Assembly (NCBI RefSeq): GCF_900155425.1
Contig: NZ_LT700191.1
Span: 109,025 to 173,024 of the forward strand
Length of the DNA: 64,000 nt
Direction: 5' to 3'
Source of the DNA: Parabacteroides massiliensis
Lineage (GTDB): Bacteria > Bacteroidota > Bacteroidia > Bacteroidales > Tannerellaceae
Shown here: positions 46,992 to 55,770 of the stretch, piece by piece
How the letters are laid out: the number at the start of each line of letters is the position of its first letter
Position numbering within the stretch: position 1 is the first letter of the stretch
Program-made: the position numbers and the translations under genes
Notes under the pieces: generated by a model
Told to the model about the DNA's origin: nothing
The model's database searches: none
Seen by the model: the letters and a program-made list of their open reading frames with translations, nothing else

Positions 46992-48107
46992 ATGTCTATC
47001 AGAAATAAAACAATCCTTATTCTTGCCGGTATACTGTTTGCCATAAGCAGCATATCGGCACAGAACAACGCCCAAATCAGCGCTGACGAGTTGATCTATA
47101 ACTTCGGCACGATAGGTGAATCGGATGGATTGGCCAGTCACATATTTACGATCAAAAACACAGGTAACGGCCCGCTTGTCATCACAAGGATTACAGCATC
47201 CTGCGGTTGCACGCAACCCGAATGGAGCAAAGAGCCGATCGCTCCGGGAAAGACCGGAGAAGTAAAAGTAACTTACAACCCGAAAGGACGTCCCGGTCCT
47301 TTCTACAAGACCATAGCCATCTACAGTAATGGTAAAAAAGGCAGCTTTTCCATAGGAATCAAAGGAAACGTAACTCCCAAAGAGGCTCAACCCATATTGG
47401 TCTATCCTTACAGCATCGGCGACCTGAAGCTGCAAACCAAGAATATCCTCTACAGCACAGTCCGCCCGGAAGAGACATTGGGAGAAAAAATCAACATAAT
47501 CAATGAAGGAAAGACCTCTTTGAACATCCATTTAGGAAAGATACCCCATTTCCTGAACATCGTAGCCAATCCGACAAAACTGGCTCCGGGTGAAACAGGC
47601 GAAATATCCATCCTCATAAACGCGAAAGAAGCAAAACGGAAAGGACGTGTGACAGCCGAAATCCCGCTGACCGTCGAAAGTATCGGCCAGAAGAAGGGAA
47701 CGGAAAGCCACCTATACGTTGCTGCCAACATCATAGACGATTTCAGTAAACTGACCGCATCGGAAAAAGCGAAAGCTCCGGTAGCACAGTTGTCAGGAAC
47801 ATTGCTCGACTTCGGTAAATTACCAGACAAAGGCAGTTTCATCCCACTGGTCGGCGGCCGGGTGAGCGGTGTGATCGAGATTACCAACTCCGGAAAATCG
47901 CCACTTGTCATCTACAGTGCGACTTGCGACGACGAACGTGTCGCCGTTTCCGGTGGCAAAAGAGAAATCAAACCGGGTACGACTGCCACTTTCAAAGTGA
48001 CGATCCGCCCGAAAGAGATAAAAACAAAACTGGAAACCCTCGTCAATTTCGTATGCAACGACCCGAACGGTCCGGTACGGCTTGTGAAGGTGACAGCGGA
48101 AAAGTGA
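46992..48107 (+). CDS. DUF1573 protein with extra Ig-like domains
   Basis: 371 residues with a signal peptide (cut near SSISAQ). Residues about 25-130 repeat the upstream protein (NFGTIGESDGLASHIFTIKN, SCGCTQPEWSKEPIAPGKTG). Two further Ig-like segments follow; the last is another DUF1573-like unit (LLDFGKLPDKG, ITNSGKSPLVIYSATCDD) with a single Cys in place of CxC. Gap to the previous gene 15 bp. Likely an envelope protein. Confidence 0.87.
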   Translation: MSIRNKTILILAGILFAISSISAQNNAQISADELIYNFGTIGESDGLASHIFTIKNTGNGPLVITRITASCGCTQPEWSKEPIAPGKTGEVKVTYNPKGRPGPFYKTIAIYSNGKKGSFSIGIKGNVTPKEAQPILVYPYSIGDLKLQTKNILYSTVRPEETLGEKINIINEGKTSLNIHLGKIPHFLNIVANPTKLAPGETGEISILINAKEAKRKGRVTAEIPLTVESIGQKKGTESHLYVAANIIDDFSKLTASEKAKAPVAQLSGTLLDFGKLPDKGSFIPLVGGRVSGVIEITNSGKSPLVIYSATCDDERVAVSGGKREIKPGTTATFKVTIRPKEIKTKLETLVNFVCNDPNGPVRLVKVTAEK

Positions 48108-48116
48108 GAAAATCTG

Positions 48117-48209
48117 AGATTTATGATTTATAATTTATGACAACAAACAGTATAAATCATAATCCATAAATCATAAATCACAATCCATAAATCATAAATC
48201 ATAAATCTT
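48117..48209. repeat. AT-rich repeat array (family A) before meaB
   Basis: GATTTATGATTTATAATTTATGA at the left, then at least five CATAAATC/CATAATCC units to 48209. It is the longest copy of the family in the window and lies 3 bp before the ATG. Confidence 0.8.
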
Positions 48210-48212
48210 ATC

Positions 48213-49313
48213 ATGGAACATCCCGAAAACGACGATCAGTACAAAGGATTAAAGGTGAATAAGGGAGTAGCCGATGTCCCGACCGTAAATCCTTATCTGA
48301 AGAGAAGGATTCAACGCAAAGAATATACGCCGGCCGAATTCGTGGAAGGCATCCTGAAAGGGAACATCACGATCCTCAGCCAGGCCGTGACACTGGTGGA
48401 AAGTTCCAAATACGAACACCAGCAAGTGGCACAAGAGATTATTGAAAAATGCCTGCCACATGCGGGAAAGTCAGTTCGCATCGGTATCACCGGAGTGCCG
48501 GGAGCCGGTAAAAGCACTTCGATCGATGCATTCGGTATGCATCTGATAGGCGAAGGGCGCAAGCTGGCAGTGTTGGCGATCGATCCCAGCAGCGAACGTT
48601 CGAAAGGCAGTATCCTCGGCGACAAAACCCGTATGGAAGCCCTCTCTCGTGAGAAGAATGCTTTCATCCGTCCTTCGCCATCGGCGGGTTCTTTGGGTGG
48701 AGTGGCCCGCAAGACACGCGAAACGATCGTTCTTTGCGAAGCTGCCGGATTCGACACGGTGTTCGTTGAAACAGTCGGTGTCGGACAAAGCGAGACGGCC
48801 GTCCATTCGATGGTCGATTTCTTCCTGTTGATCCAACTTGCCGGTACAGGAGACGAATTGCAAGGTATCAAACGCGGAATCATGGAGATGGCGGACGGGA
48901 TCATCATCAATAAGGCAGATGGCGACAACTTGGAAAAGGCAAAATTGGCGGCAGCACAGTTCCGCAATGCCCTGCACCTGTTTCCGGCTCCCGAATCCGG
49001 CTGGTTCCCGAAAGTATTGACTTACTCCGGTTACTACAACTTAGGGATCAAAGAAATCTGGGACATGGTCGGAGAATATATGGAATTCACCAAAAAGAAC
49101 GGTTACTTCAACTACAAGCGCAACGAACAGGCCAAGTATTGGATGTACGAAAGCATTAACGACACGCTCCGTGAAACATTCTATCACAACCCGGCGGTAG
49201 AAAACATGCTGGCATACACGGAGCTACAGGTTTTGAATAACGAAATCAGTTCGTTCGTAGCCGCCAAACGGATGATGGACTTGTTCTTGGAGAACCTGTC
49301 GGCTACCAAATAA
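48213..49313 (+). CDS. meaB: Methylmalonyl-CoA mutase-associated GTPase
   Basis: 366 residues. G3E-family GTPase that protects and reloads the B12-dependent mutase. Walker A GVPGAGKSTSIDAF, VLAIDPSSERSKGSILGDKTRM, FVETVGVGQSE and the NKxD-type INKADGDN. The mutase subunits (mutA/mutB) are not in the window, although they often are adjacent. Propionate/succinate metabolism is the expected pathway. Confidence 0.93.
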   Translation: MEHPENDDQYKGLKVNKGVADVPTVNPYLKRRIQRKEYTPAEFVEGILKGNITILSQAVTLVESSKYEHQQVAQEIIEKCLPHAGKSVRIGITGVPGAGKSTSIDAFGMHLIGEGRKLAVLAIDPSSERSKGSILGDKTRMEALSREKNAFIRPSPSAGSLGGVARKTRETIVLCEAAGFDTVFVETVGVGQSETAVHSMVDFFLLIQLAGTGDELQGIKRGIMEMADGIIINKADGDNLEKAKLAAAQFRNALHLFPAPESGWFPKVLTYSGYYNLGIKEIWDMVGEYMEFTKKNGYFNYKRNEQAKYWMYESINDTLRETFYHNPAVENMLAYTELQVLNNEISSFVAAKRMMDLFLENLSATK

Positions 49314-49354
49314 AAAACAAACCGGACGCAGAAGACGCAAATTGTGCTTGTCTC

Positions 49355-49386
49355 TGCGTAATCTGCGTCCGGCAAATATCATCTTT
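49355..49386. repeat. 32-bp direct repeat, left copy
   Basis: TGCGTAATCTGCGTCC followed by GGCAAATATCATCTTT. The copy at 49981-50012 differs at four positions. The left copy is also the right arm of a CCGGACGCAG/CTGCGTCCGG hairpin that may terminate meaB. Confidence 0.75.
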
Positions 49387-49438
49387 CCTGCACACCGCCT
49401 TCTCTCTTCCAATCGTGGGTATATCTTGATGTCTGCGG

Positions 49439-49632
49439 AAACTAACTCAAAACTCCCGAAGAACTAAATCAAAGCATATAGTATATTACCGATATGTAGT
49501 AACCACCTATTGTCCATATGTAGTACTACCAATCGCCCGTATGTAGTACCACGTATTCGTGATAAGTAGTACTACATATAAATAGTATATGGTATGTTTT
49601 GAATTAGTTTACTATGACTTTTGAGTTAGTTT
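49439..49632. repeat. Palindromic element with 23-bp tandem repeats
   Basis: Outer arms AACTAACTCAAAA (left) and TTTTGAGTTAGTT (right) and inner arms AACTAAATCAAAGCATA and TATGTTTTGAATTAGTT face each other. Between them, four units headed ATATGTAGTA, ATATGTAGTA, GTATGTAGTA and ATAAGTAGTA start at 49492, 49516, 49539 and 49562. No reading frame is present. Confidence 0.75.
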
Positions 49633-49701
49633 GTGGTATGTTCCGGATCAGTCGCCCCGTAAGAACGGGTGGGCTTCGGATAAAATAGCGAAGATAAAAA
49701 G

Positions 49702-49739
49702 GTGTCGGTTAAGTGTCGGACCCGGCACCTAACCGACAC
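49702..49739. other. GC-rich dyad in the 49.3-50.0 kb gap
   Basis: GTGTCGGTTA (49702-49711) and TAACCGACAC (49730-49739), with an inner GTGTCGG/CCGGCAC; a further GTGTCGGGTGCCGG lies near 49780. Confidence 0.6.
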
Positions 49740-49870
49740 TGTTTAATTTATTGTTTATTAAATAAATACGACAAAAAGTGTCGGGTGCCGGATATATGAA
49801 TGCTTTTCTATATATTTTTACTTACAGTAATTTCGTTTTTCTATTCCAAGCCTTAACACCTAAAGGCACA

Positions 49871-49918
49871 AAAAAGCCAATCAATTTATAACATATTGAC
49901 TATAAATCAGTTGGCTTT
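49871..49918. terminator. Terminator-like hairpin in the 49.3-50.0 kb gap
   Basis: AAAAGCCAA (49871-49879) with TTGGCTTTT (49910-49918), and an inner ATTTATA/TATAAAT stem. T-run only as part of the stem; direction uncertain. Confidence 0.55.
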
Positions 49919-49980
49919 TATATTATTTACTTAACATCCTTATTTATCAATAAAGCGAGTCTGCGTTAATCCGCATCTTT

Positions 49981-50012
49981 TGCGTGATCTGCGTCCTGTA
50001 AATATCGTCTTT
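49981..50012. repeat. 32-bp direct repeat, right copy
   Basis: TGCGTGATCTGCGTCC followed by TGTAAATATCGTCTTT, 626 bp from the left copy and 26 bp from the end of pfkA. Confidence 0.75.
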
Positions 50013-50038
50013 TTTTTGACGCACCTCTTTGTTTTTTA

Positions 50039-51019
50039 TCAAATAGAGGAGATACGAAGCGTATTCAACAGATCGCGATTGATCGGTTTGTCGTTCTTGA
50101 TTGCCTTTGAGAAAGGAACGTAGACGATCTCATCGTTCTGAATACCCATCATCACATTACGCTGATCGTCCAGCAAAGCATCGATAGCGGCAACTCCCAT
50201 GCGGGTAGCCAAAATACGATCCTGAGCCGTCGGTGAACCACCTCGCTGCAAGTGTCCCAAAATCGAAACACGCACGTCAAACTGCGGGTATTCCTTCTTT
50301 ACACGTTCAGCCACGCCCATTGCGCCACCAGTCACTTCGCTTTCCGCAACAAGAACGATACTACTGTTCTTAGACTTACGGAAACCTGTTTCGATCATCT
50401 CGGCCAACTGGTCTTTTTCCATCGATATTTCCGGGATGATAGCCGCTTCAGCCCCCGAAGCAATCGCTCCGTTGAGAGCCAAAAATCCGGCATCACGCCC
50501 CATCACTTCGATAAAGAACAGACGGTCGTGAGAAGTTGCCGTATCACGGATTTTATCGACACATTCCATAATCGTATTCAAGGCCGTGTCATAGCCGATC
50601 GTGATATCCGTACCATACAGGTCATTGTCGATCGTACCGGGCAGGCCGACAATCGGATAATTGAACTCCTGCGCAAAGATACGGGCTCCCGTCAGCGTTC
50701 CGTCTCCTCCGATGGCAACCAAAGCATCGATACCATGCTCCACCAGTTTGTCGTAAGCCTGCTTACGTCCTTCCGGCGTTCTGAACTCCGCGCAACGGGC
50801 TGTCTTCAGGATAGTACCGCCACGCTGAATAATATTACTTACATTCTGAGTCTTGAAATCTTCAATTTCATCGGTTATCAAACCTTTGTATCCACGATAG
50901 ATACCTTTAACGGACATTCCGTTATAAATAGCGGAACGTGTCACTGCACGAATGGCAGCGTTCATTCCGGGAGCATCACCTCCGGACGTTAAAATGCCAA
51001 TACACTTAACTGCAGACAT
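50039..51019 (-). CDS. pfkA: ATP-dependent 6-phosphofructokinase
   Basis: 326 residues, typical for bacterial PfkA. It phosphorylates fructose 6-phosphate in glycolysis. [22 protein letters not shown] (the Gly here favours ATP over pyrophosphate), [12 protein letters not shown] and [10 protein letters not shown] are visible. A -7 box (minus TACTTTTG, 51047-51054) lies 27 bp before the start. Confidence 0.96.
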   Translation of the reverse strand: MSAVKCIGILTSGGDAPGMNAAIRAVTRSAIYNGMSVKGIYRGYKGLITDEIEDFKTQNVSNIIQRGGTILKTARCAEFRTPEGRKQAYDKLVEHGIDALVAIGGDGTLTGARIFAQEFNYPIVGLPGTIDNDLYGTDITIGYDTALNTIMECVDKIRDTATSHDRLFFIEVMGRDAGFLALNGAIASGAEAAIIPEISMEKDQLAEMIETGFRKSKNSSIVLVAESEVTGGAMGVAERVKKEYPQFDVRVSILGHLQRGGSPTAQDRILATRMGVAAIDALLDDQRNVMMGIQNDEIVYVPFSKAIKNDKPINRDLLNTLRISSI

Positions 51020-51046
51020 AGCGTCTTATATTTTATATGTTCGCGG

Positions 51047-51054
51047 CAAAAGTA
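51047..51054 (-). promoter_or_regulatory. Predicted -7 box of pfkA
   Basis: Minus-strand TACTTTTG just upstream of pfkA; no clear -33 box. Confidence 0.45.
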
Positions 51055-51115
51055 ATAATTATTTACCAAAAAGCTGTCTGTTTTCCAAAACTTCATCAAA
51101 TCTTAACCCGAAAAG

Positions 51116-51988
51116 TCAACGGCTGGCATTCAACTCGCGGATACGCACAGCCACTTCCTCCATCAACCATTTCGGGGTAGAGGTGGCTCCACACACACCC
51201 ACGCTGTTCACTCCTTCCGGCAACGGTTCGGAAATCTCTTTCGCTTCCGAAATAAAGACTGTGTTCGGGTTTGCCTTCCGACACTCTTCCAGAAGCATCT
51301 TGCCATTGGAACTCTTCTTCCCGGCAACGAAATACACCCAATCATGCTTGGATGCAAACGTCTTGATATTCGGCAATCGGTTGGCCACCTGCCGACAGAT
51401 CGTATCGAAATACTCGAATTGCACTCCCTCCGCAATGCGCCGCCGGATCTCAGCCACGACTTCACGAAAACCATCCAACGACTTGGTCGTTTGTGAGAAC
51501 AGGCAGATATTCCGGTCAAAATCCAGCCGGTCAAGGTCCTCCACCTTCTCGACAACAATAGCTGTTCCTTCCGTTTGCCCGACCAGGCCGTTCACTTCGG
51601 CATGCCCTTTCTTGCCATAGATTACAACCTGAGTATGGCTGCCACGCGTTGCCATATAACATTTATGTATCTTACGTTGCAACTGAAGCACCACCGGGCA
51701 GGTCGCATCCACGATCGTGATGTTGTTCCTCCTGGCGATCTCGTAGGTCGAAGGCGGTTCACCGTGCGCCCGAAGCAACACCTTTTCTCCTTTCAGGCGG
51801 GTAAACTCGTCGTGGTCGATGGTCCGCAAGCCTGATTCTTCCAAACGTTCCACTTCCAGGCTGTTGTGCACGATATCTCCGAGGCAATACAATGTATTCG
51901 TATTCTTCAGTTCACGCTCAGCACTCTCGATAGCCGTCACCACACCGAAGCAGAAGCCGGAACCTTTATCTATCTCGACTTCTATCAT
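51116..51988 (-). CDS. ispH: 4-hydroxy-3-methylbut-2-enyl diphosphate reductase
   Basis: 290 residues. Last step of the MEP isoprenoid pathway, using a 4Fe-4S cluster. The three cluster cysteines are Cys13 (GFCFGV), Cys97 (DATCPVV) and the one in DTICRQVANR. Also LGDIVHNSLEVERL, RAHGEPP and CGATSTPKWLMEEV. It starts 2 bp after cmk, so the two are cotranscribed. Confidence 0.95.
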   Translation of the reverse strand: MIEVEIDKGSGFCFGVVTAIESAERELKNTNTLYCLGDIVHNSLEVERLEESGLRTIDHDEFTRLKGEKVLLRAHGEPPSTYEIARRNNITIVDATCPVVLQLQRKIHKCYMATRGSHTQVVIYGKKGHAEVNGLVGQTEGTAIVVEKVEDLDRLDFDRNICLFSQTTKSLDGFREVVAEIRRRIAEGVQFEYFDTICRQVANRLPNIKTFASKHDWVYFVAGKKSSNGKMLLEECRKANPNTVFISEAKEISEPLPEGVNSVGVCGATSTPKWLMEEVAVRIRELNASR

Positions 51989-51990
51989 GG

Positions 51991-52683
51991 CTAATCCGTT
52001 GTAGCGACCTTTTTATACTGTTCCAGGAGCCAAGCCTTCTGCTCGGCAATCGTCATATGCGAGTTATCCAGCTCCAATGCATCATCGGCTTTACGGAGCG
52101 GGCCCTCGGCACGAGTCATATCGATATGGTCACGCGTTTTCACATTTTCAAGGACTTCCTCAAAAGAGGCTGCCTCGCCTTTGGCTTTCAGTTCGTCCAA
52201 ACGCCGCTGGGCACGCACTTCCGGGCTGGCTGTCACGTAAATCTTCAGTTCCGCATCGGGAAAGACTACCGTGCCGATATCACGGCCATCCATCACGATT
52301 CCTTTCGCCTTCCCCATTTCCTGTTGCTTGGCAACCATCGCACGACGCACAAAACCTAAAGCCGCGATCGGGCTCACACGGTTGGCTACTTCCATCCCGC
52401 GTATTTCTTTCTCCACTTTCACGCCGTTCAGATAAGTATCGGGACGCCCGGTTTCCGGGTTAAAACGGAAAGAAATATCAATATCGCCCATAGCCTCCTG
52501 CAGCTTCCGTTCGTCGATGCCGTTGTTTGTAAAGAACCCGTGTTGCAAGCTGTACAAAGTGACAGCCCGGTACATCGCCCCCGTATCAATATAGGTATAT
52601 CCTAATTCTTTTGCCAAATCTTTTGCCATCGTGCTCTTCCCGGTGGAAGAGACGCCATCTATCGCTATAATAATCTTTTTCAT
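51991..52683 (-). CDS. cmk: Cytidylate kinase
   Basis: 230 residues. It phosphorylates CMP and dCMP. P-loop [29 protein letters not shown] and [16 protein letters not shown]. The ATG at 52683 is preferred to the GTG three bases before it. A -7 box lies about 30 bp upstream. Confidence 0.95.
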   Translation of the reverse strand: MKKIIIAIDGVSSTGKSTMAKDLAKELGYTYIDTGAMYRAVTLYSLQHGFFTNNGIDERKLQEAMGDIDISFRFNPETGRPDTYLNGVKVEKEIRGMEVANRVSPIAALGFVRRAMVAKQQEMGKAKGIVMDGRDIGTVVFPDAELKIYVTASPEVRAQRRLDELKAKGEAASFEEVLENVKTRDHIDMTRAEGPLRKADDALELDNSHMTIAEQKAWLLEQYKKVATTD

Positions 52684-52712
52684 CACTACATATATTAATG
52701 TAAAAAGGAATG

Positions 52713-52720
52713 CAAATATA
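52713..52720 (-). promoter_or_regulatory. Predicted -7 box of cmk-ispH
   Basis: Minus-strand TATATTTG 29 bp before cmk. Confidence 0.45.
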
Positions 52721-52823
52721 CAACAGTTTATCGCTCCCTTCCTTATAAATTATCCTATTCATCCTTATATTTTATTGTTTTCCATATAATCCGCACAACC
52801 TGTTCGCCACCAAGCGAATTCAC

Positions 52824-53816
52824 TTAGAAATCACTGATCGTAGTGGAAATGCTCAACATCATGGAAAGAGCAGAAGGATGATATTTGGCAACGGAAATGC
52901 CGACGTCAAACATCTTGATCCGTACGCCGGCGCCACCCGAGAAACCGGCAAGAGCGTTACCGCCCTGCAATTTCATGTCCAACGCCGTCTTGGGGTTATA
53001 TCCGACACCGAGCCAGAAGTTGTCGGAAGGGACATAGTCGACTCCGATCACCAGGTGTTTCACAAAAGACTTGAAAAAATTATCACCTGCATATTCCCTG
53101 TCGTAATCGTCTACATACTCGACCTTCCACTTCGTCAGATACTGTGCAGTAAGCGATAAGCGAATTGGTGCATGAGCCATCCTCTTGGTGATCCCCATCT
53201 GGATATCCCAAGGCATTTTCTGCCGCTCATCCTCGTATGCCTTCAGCTGGGCTCCGATATTTTTAAAGGCAAAACCGAAAGAAAATTCCTTTTCCGAATC
53301 ATAATAGCTCAAACCGGCATCGACAGCCATACCGATCGAGGTATAATCACCGATACTCGAATACAAAAACTTCAACGAGGCCCCGCCACGCCAACGTTCG
53401 GAAAGGTCATACGAAAAGAAACCGTTTACACTGATGTCCTTTGCCGTAAAATCGCCCGTCGGCAGGCCTTCTTCAGACATTCCCCGTATCTTTCCCTGAC
53501 TGAAAAACGAGGCACCCACGCCCCAGGCTCCTTTTTCTTTATACGCTTTTGTGAAAAGAGCACTTCCGACATTGATATCCGATATGTAATTCAGGTAATT
53601 CAGATTAACCATCTGATCCATCTCAGCCCCTAACAAAGCCGGGTTATGAAAAATCAAGGAAGGGTCCCGCTCGACCAAAGACACCGTATTGCCTCCCATC
53701 GCATTGGCTCTTGTCGAAGAAGGATAGCGGAGAAAAGTATATCCGGTGTCGCCTGTTTGCGCAACAACAGCCTGTAACAGGAAGGTAAAGAAGAGTATAA
53801 ATAGAATATTTCTCAT
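52824..53816 (-). CDS. porQ: PorQ-like type IX secretion system outer membrane protein
   Basis: 330 residues from the ATG at 53816; signal peptide cut near AVVAQ. A barrel of the PorV/PorQ family: TFLRYPSSTRANAMGGNTVSL, IFHNPALLGAEMDQMVNLNY and a C-terminus ISTTISDF. PorQ takes part in type IX secretion. I recall porQ beside cmk in Porphyromonas gingivalis, which fits this order. The upstream in-frame start at 53867 is excluded by a -7 box at 53839-53846. Confidence 0.85.
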   Translation of the reverse strand: MRNILFILFFTFLLQAVVAQTGDTGYTFLRYPSSTRANAMGGNTVSLVERDPSLIFHNPALLGAEMDQMVNLNYLNYISDINVGSALFTKAYKEKGAWGVGASFFSQGKIRGMSEEGLPTGDFTAKDISVNGFFSYDLSERWRGGASLKFLYSSIGDYTSIGMAVDAGLSYYDSEKEFSFGFAFKNIGAQLKAYEDERQKMPWDIQMGITKRMAHAPIRLSLTAQYLTKWKVEYVDDYDREYAGDNFFKSFVKHLVIGVDYVPSDNFWLGVGYNPKTALDMKLQGGNALAGFSGGAGVRIKMFDVGISVAKYHPSALSMMLSISTTISDF

Positions 53817-53838
53817 ATTTCTCGGGTAAAAATGCATA

Positions 53839-53846
53839 CAAAGATA
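53839..53846 (-). promoter_or_regulatory. Predicted -7 box of porQ
   Basis: Minus-strand TATCTTTG, leader of about 15 bases. Confidence 0.5.
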
Positions 53847-53994
53847 AATAAATACGGGTATATACACCCTACCTACAGAAACGGAGAAAAGCAGAAAAAG
53901 GTATATGGTAGCTATTATTTTTATTCTCAGTCAAAAAAAAAGTAAAAATAGCATATATTTAATACGAATTATTCGGATTTAAAAAATAACTCCG

Positions 53995-54002
53995 TATATT
54001 TG
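53995..54002 (+). promoter_or_regulatory. Predicted -7 box of tonB
   Basis: TATATTTG, 37 bp before the tonB ATG. Confidence 0.45.
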
Positions 54003-54039
54003 TCGCAAAAGAAAAACACATCTTTAAACACTAAGAGAT

Positions 54040-54729
54040 ATGGAAGTTAAGAAATCACCAAAAGCGGACCTGGAAAGAGGTAAGACGATGGGTATCCTGA
54101 TGGGTATGATCGTCGGACTTGCAGTACTGTTCGTTGGCTTCGAATGGAGCGACCGTGAAATCTCAATCGTCACAAGCGAAGGCGTTGCAGATATCATCGC
54201 GGAAGAAGAAGTTGAAATCACGAGACCGGAGGACACTCCTCCCCCTCCTCCTCCACCCCCTGCACCTGCTGTGGCAGAAGTATTAACCGTTGTAGAAGAT
54301 GACGTCAAGTTGGACGATGTCGACATCGTTTCATCGGAAGACGATGCTTCTTCAGCACAGGTTGAAGCTTATACTCCTCCTGCAGTAGTTGAAGAAGAAG
54401 AAGAATCTTCACAGCAGATTTTTACTGTTGTAGAAACAATGCCTGAATTCCCGGGCGGACAAGGTGCTTTGTTACAATACCTGGCAAAATCAATCAAATA
54501 TCCGGTTATTGCTCAGGAAAACGGTATCCAGGGTCGTGTATCCTGTTCGTTTGTGGTTAACAAAGACGGTTCCATCGTAGACGCTGAAGTTATCCGTGGT
54601 GTTGACCCGTCGTTGGATAAAGAGGCTCTTCGTGTGATCAACAGCATGCCGAAATGGTCACCGGGTAAACAGAGAGGTAAACCCGTACGTGTTAAATACA
54701 CAGTGCCTGTTACATTCAGACTGCAATAA
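54040..54729 (+). CDS. tonB: TonB energy transducer
   Basis: 229 residues. N-terminal cytoplasmic tail and one membrane helix (GILMGMIVGLAVLFVGFEW), a periplasmic linker with an acidic block (GVADIIAEEEV), a run of prolines (about 67-74) and a second acidic stretch, then the TonB C-terminal domain (about 150-229: MPEFPGGQGALLQYL and PVIAQENGIQGRV). It transmits proton-motive energy from ExbB/ExbD to outer membrane receptors. The acidic linker resembles a segment of the macroglobulin-like protein. Single gene ended by a terminator. Confidence 0.94.
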   Translation: MEVKKSPKADLERGKTMGILMGMIVGLAVLFVGFEWSDREISIVTSEGVADIIAEEEVEITRPEDTPPPPPPPPAPAVAEVLTVVEDDVKLDDVDIVSSEDDASSAQVEAYTPPAVVEEEEESSQQIFTVVETMPEFPGGQGALLQYLAKSIKYPVIAQENGIQGRVSCSFVVNKDGSIVDAEVIRGVDPSLDKEALRVINSMPKWSPGKQRGKPVRVKYTVPVTFRLQ

Positions 54730-54746
54730 TAACATGTAAATAGTAC

Positions 54747-54776
54747 AAAAAGGCTGCTTCTATCGCAGCCTTTTTT
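54747..54776 (+). terminator. tonB terminator
   Basis: AAAAAGGCTGC and GCAGCCTTTTTT around TTCTATC. Confidence 0.92.
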
Positions 54777-54794
54777 ATTTAAACAAAATAATCT

Positions 54795-55769
54795 ATGTTC
54801 GCTTTTAACGATATCCTACAGAAAATAGAGCAGGAAATTACCCGGCTTCAATTCACCTATCCCCCAAAAAGTTTATACGACCCGATCGAATACATCCTCT
54901 CACTCGGAGGGAAAAGAATCCGTCCGGCACTTGTACTGATGGCATGCAATCTATATAAGGAAAATGTAGATACTGCGATCAAACCGGCTCTGGGACTTGA
55001 AGTATTCCACAACTTCACCCTTTTGCATGACGACCTGATGGATGAGGCCGACAAAAGAAGAAACAAACCGACCGTCCATAAAGTTTGGAATGCCAACACA
55101 GCCATTCTTTCCGGTGACGCCATGCTGATCGCAGCCTATCAATTGATCGGCGAAACGGAACCCGAATCGTTAAAAGAAATATTGGACTTATTCACCGGTA
55201 CGGCGCTTGAGATATGCGGTGGACAACAATACGACATGGAGTTCGAATCAAGAACGGACGTAACAGAAGCAGAATACATCGAAATGATCCGGTTGAAAAC
55301 AGCCGTTCTACTTGCCTGCGCCCTGAAAATGGGAGCCATCATGGGAAATGCGCCTGAGGCTGATGCCGAAGCGCTCTATCAGTTCGGCATTAATATCGGA
55401 CTGGCATTCCAGTTGCAGGACGACCTGTTGGACGTTTACGGAGACACGGCCACTTTCGGCAAAAATATCGGAGGAGACATACTCTGTAACAAAAAAACAT
55501 TCATGTTGATCAACGCTCTACGTCTCGCTTCAGATACTCAAAAAGCGGAACTGAACAATTGGATAGGTAAAAAGACTTTTGACCCGGCAGAGAAAATCGC
55601 GGCCGTAACAGCCATCTATGACCAACTGCGGTTAAAAGAATTGTCCGAAGAGAAAATACACACATATTATAATCAGGCAATGAATTGCTTGGCCTCGTTA
55701 AGCGTAGCTCCCGAAAAACTAAACATTTTAAAAGGAGTCAGCGCCCGTTTAATGAACCGCCAGTCTTAA
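54795..55769 (+). CDS. Trans-isoprenyl diphosphate synthase
   Basis: 324 residues. GGKRIRPALVL, the first Asp-rich motif LLHDDLMDEAD and the second QLQDDLLD identify the polyprenyl synthetase family. The residue 5 before the first Asp motif is Phe (HNFTLLHDD), which usually limits chain length to C15-C20, but the gene could also make the quinone side chain. It feeds isoprenoid synthesis together with ispH. One base separates it from tatD. Confidence 0.92.
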   Translation: MFAFNDILQKIEQEITRLQFTYPPKSLYDPIEYILSLGGKRIRPALVLMACNLYKENVDTAIKPALGLEVFHNFTLLHDDLMDEADKRRNKPTVHKVWNANTAILSGDAMLIAAYQLIGETEPESLKEILDLFTGTALEICGGQQYDMEFESRTDVTEAEYIEMIRLKTAVLLACALKMGAIMGNAPEADAEALYQFGINIGLAFQLQDDLLDVYGDTATFGKNIGGDILCNKKTFMLINALRLASDTQKAELNNWIGKKTFDPAEKIAAVTAIYDQLRLKELSEEKIHTYYNQAMNCLASLSVAPEKLNILKGVSARLMNRQS

Positions 55770-55770
55770 A

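Noticed and set aside
49492..49584. Possible CRISPR array
   Set aside because: Units of about 23 bp are contiguous and degenerate, with no unique spacers of fixed length and no cas genes.
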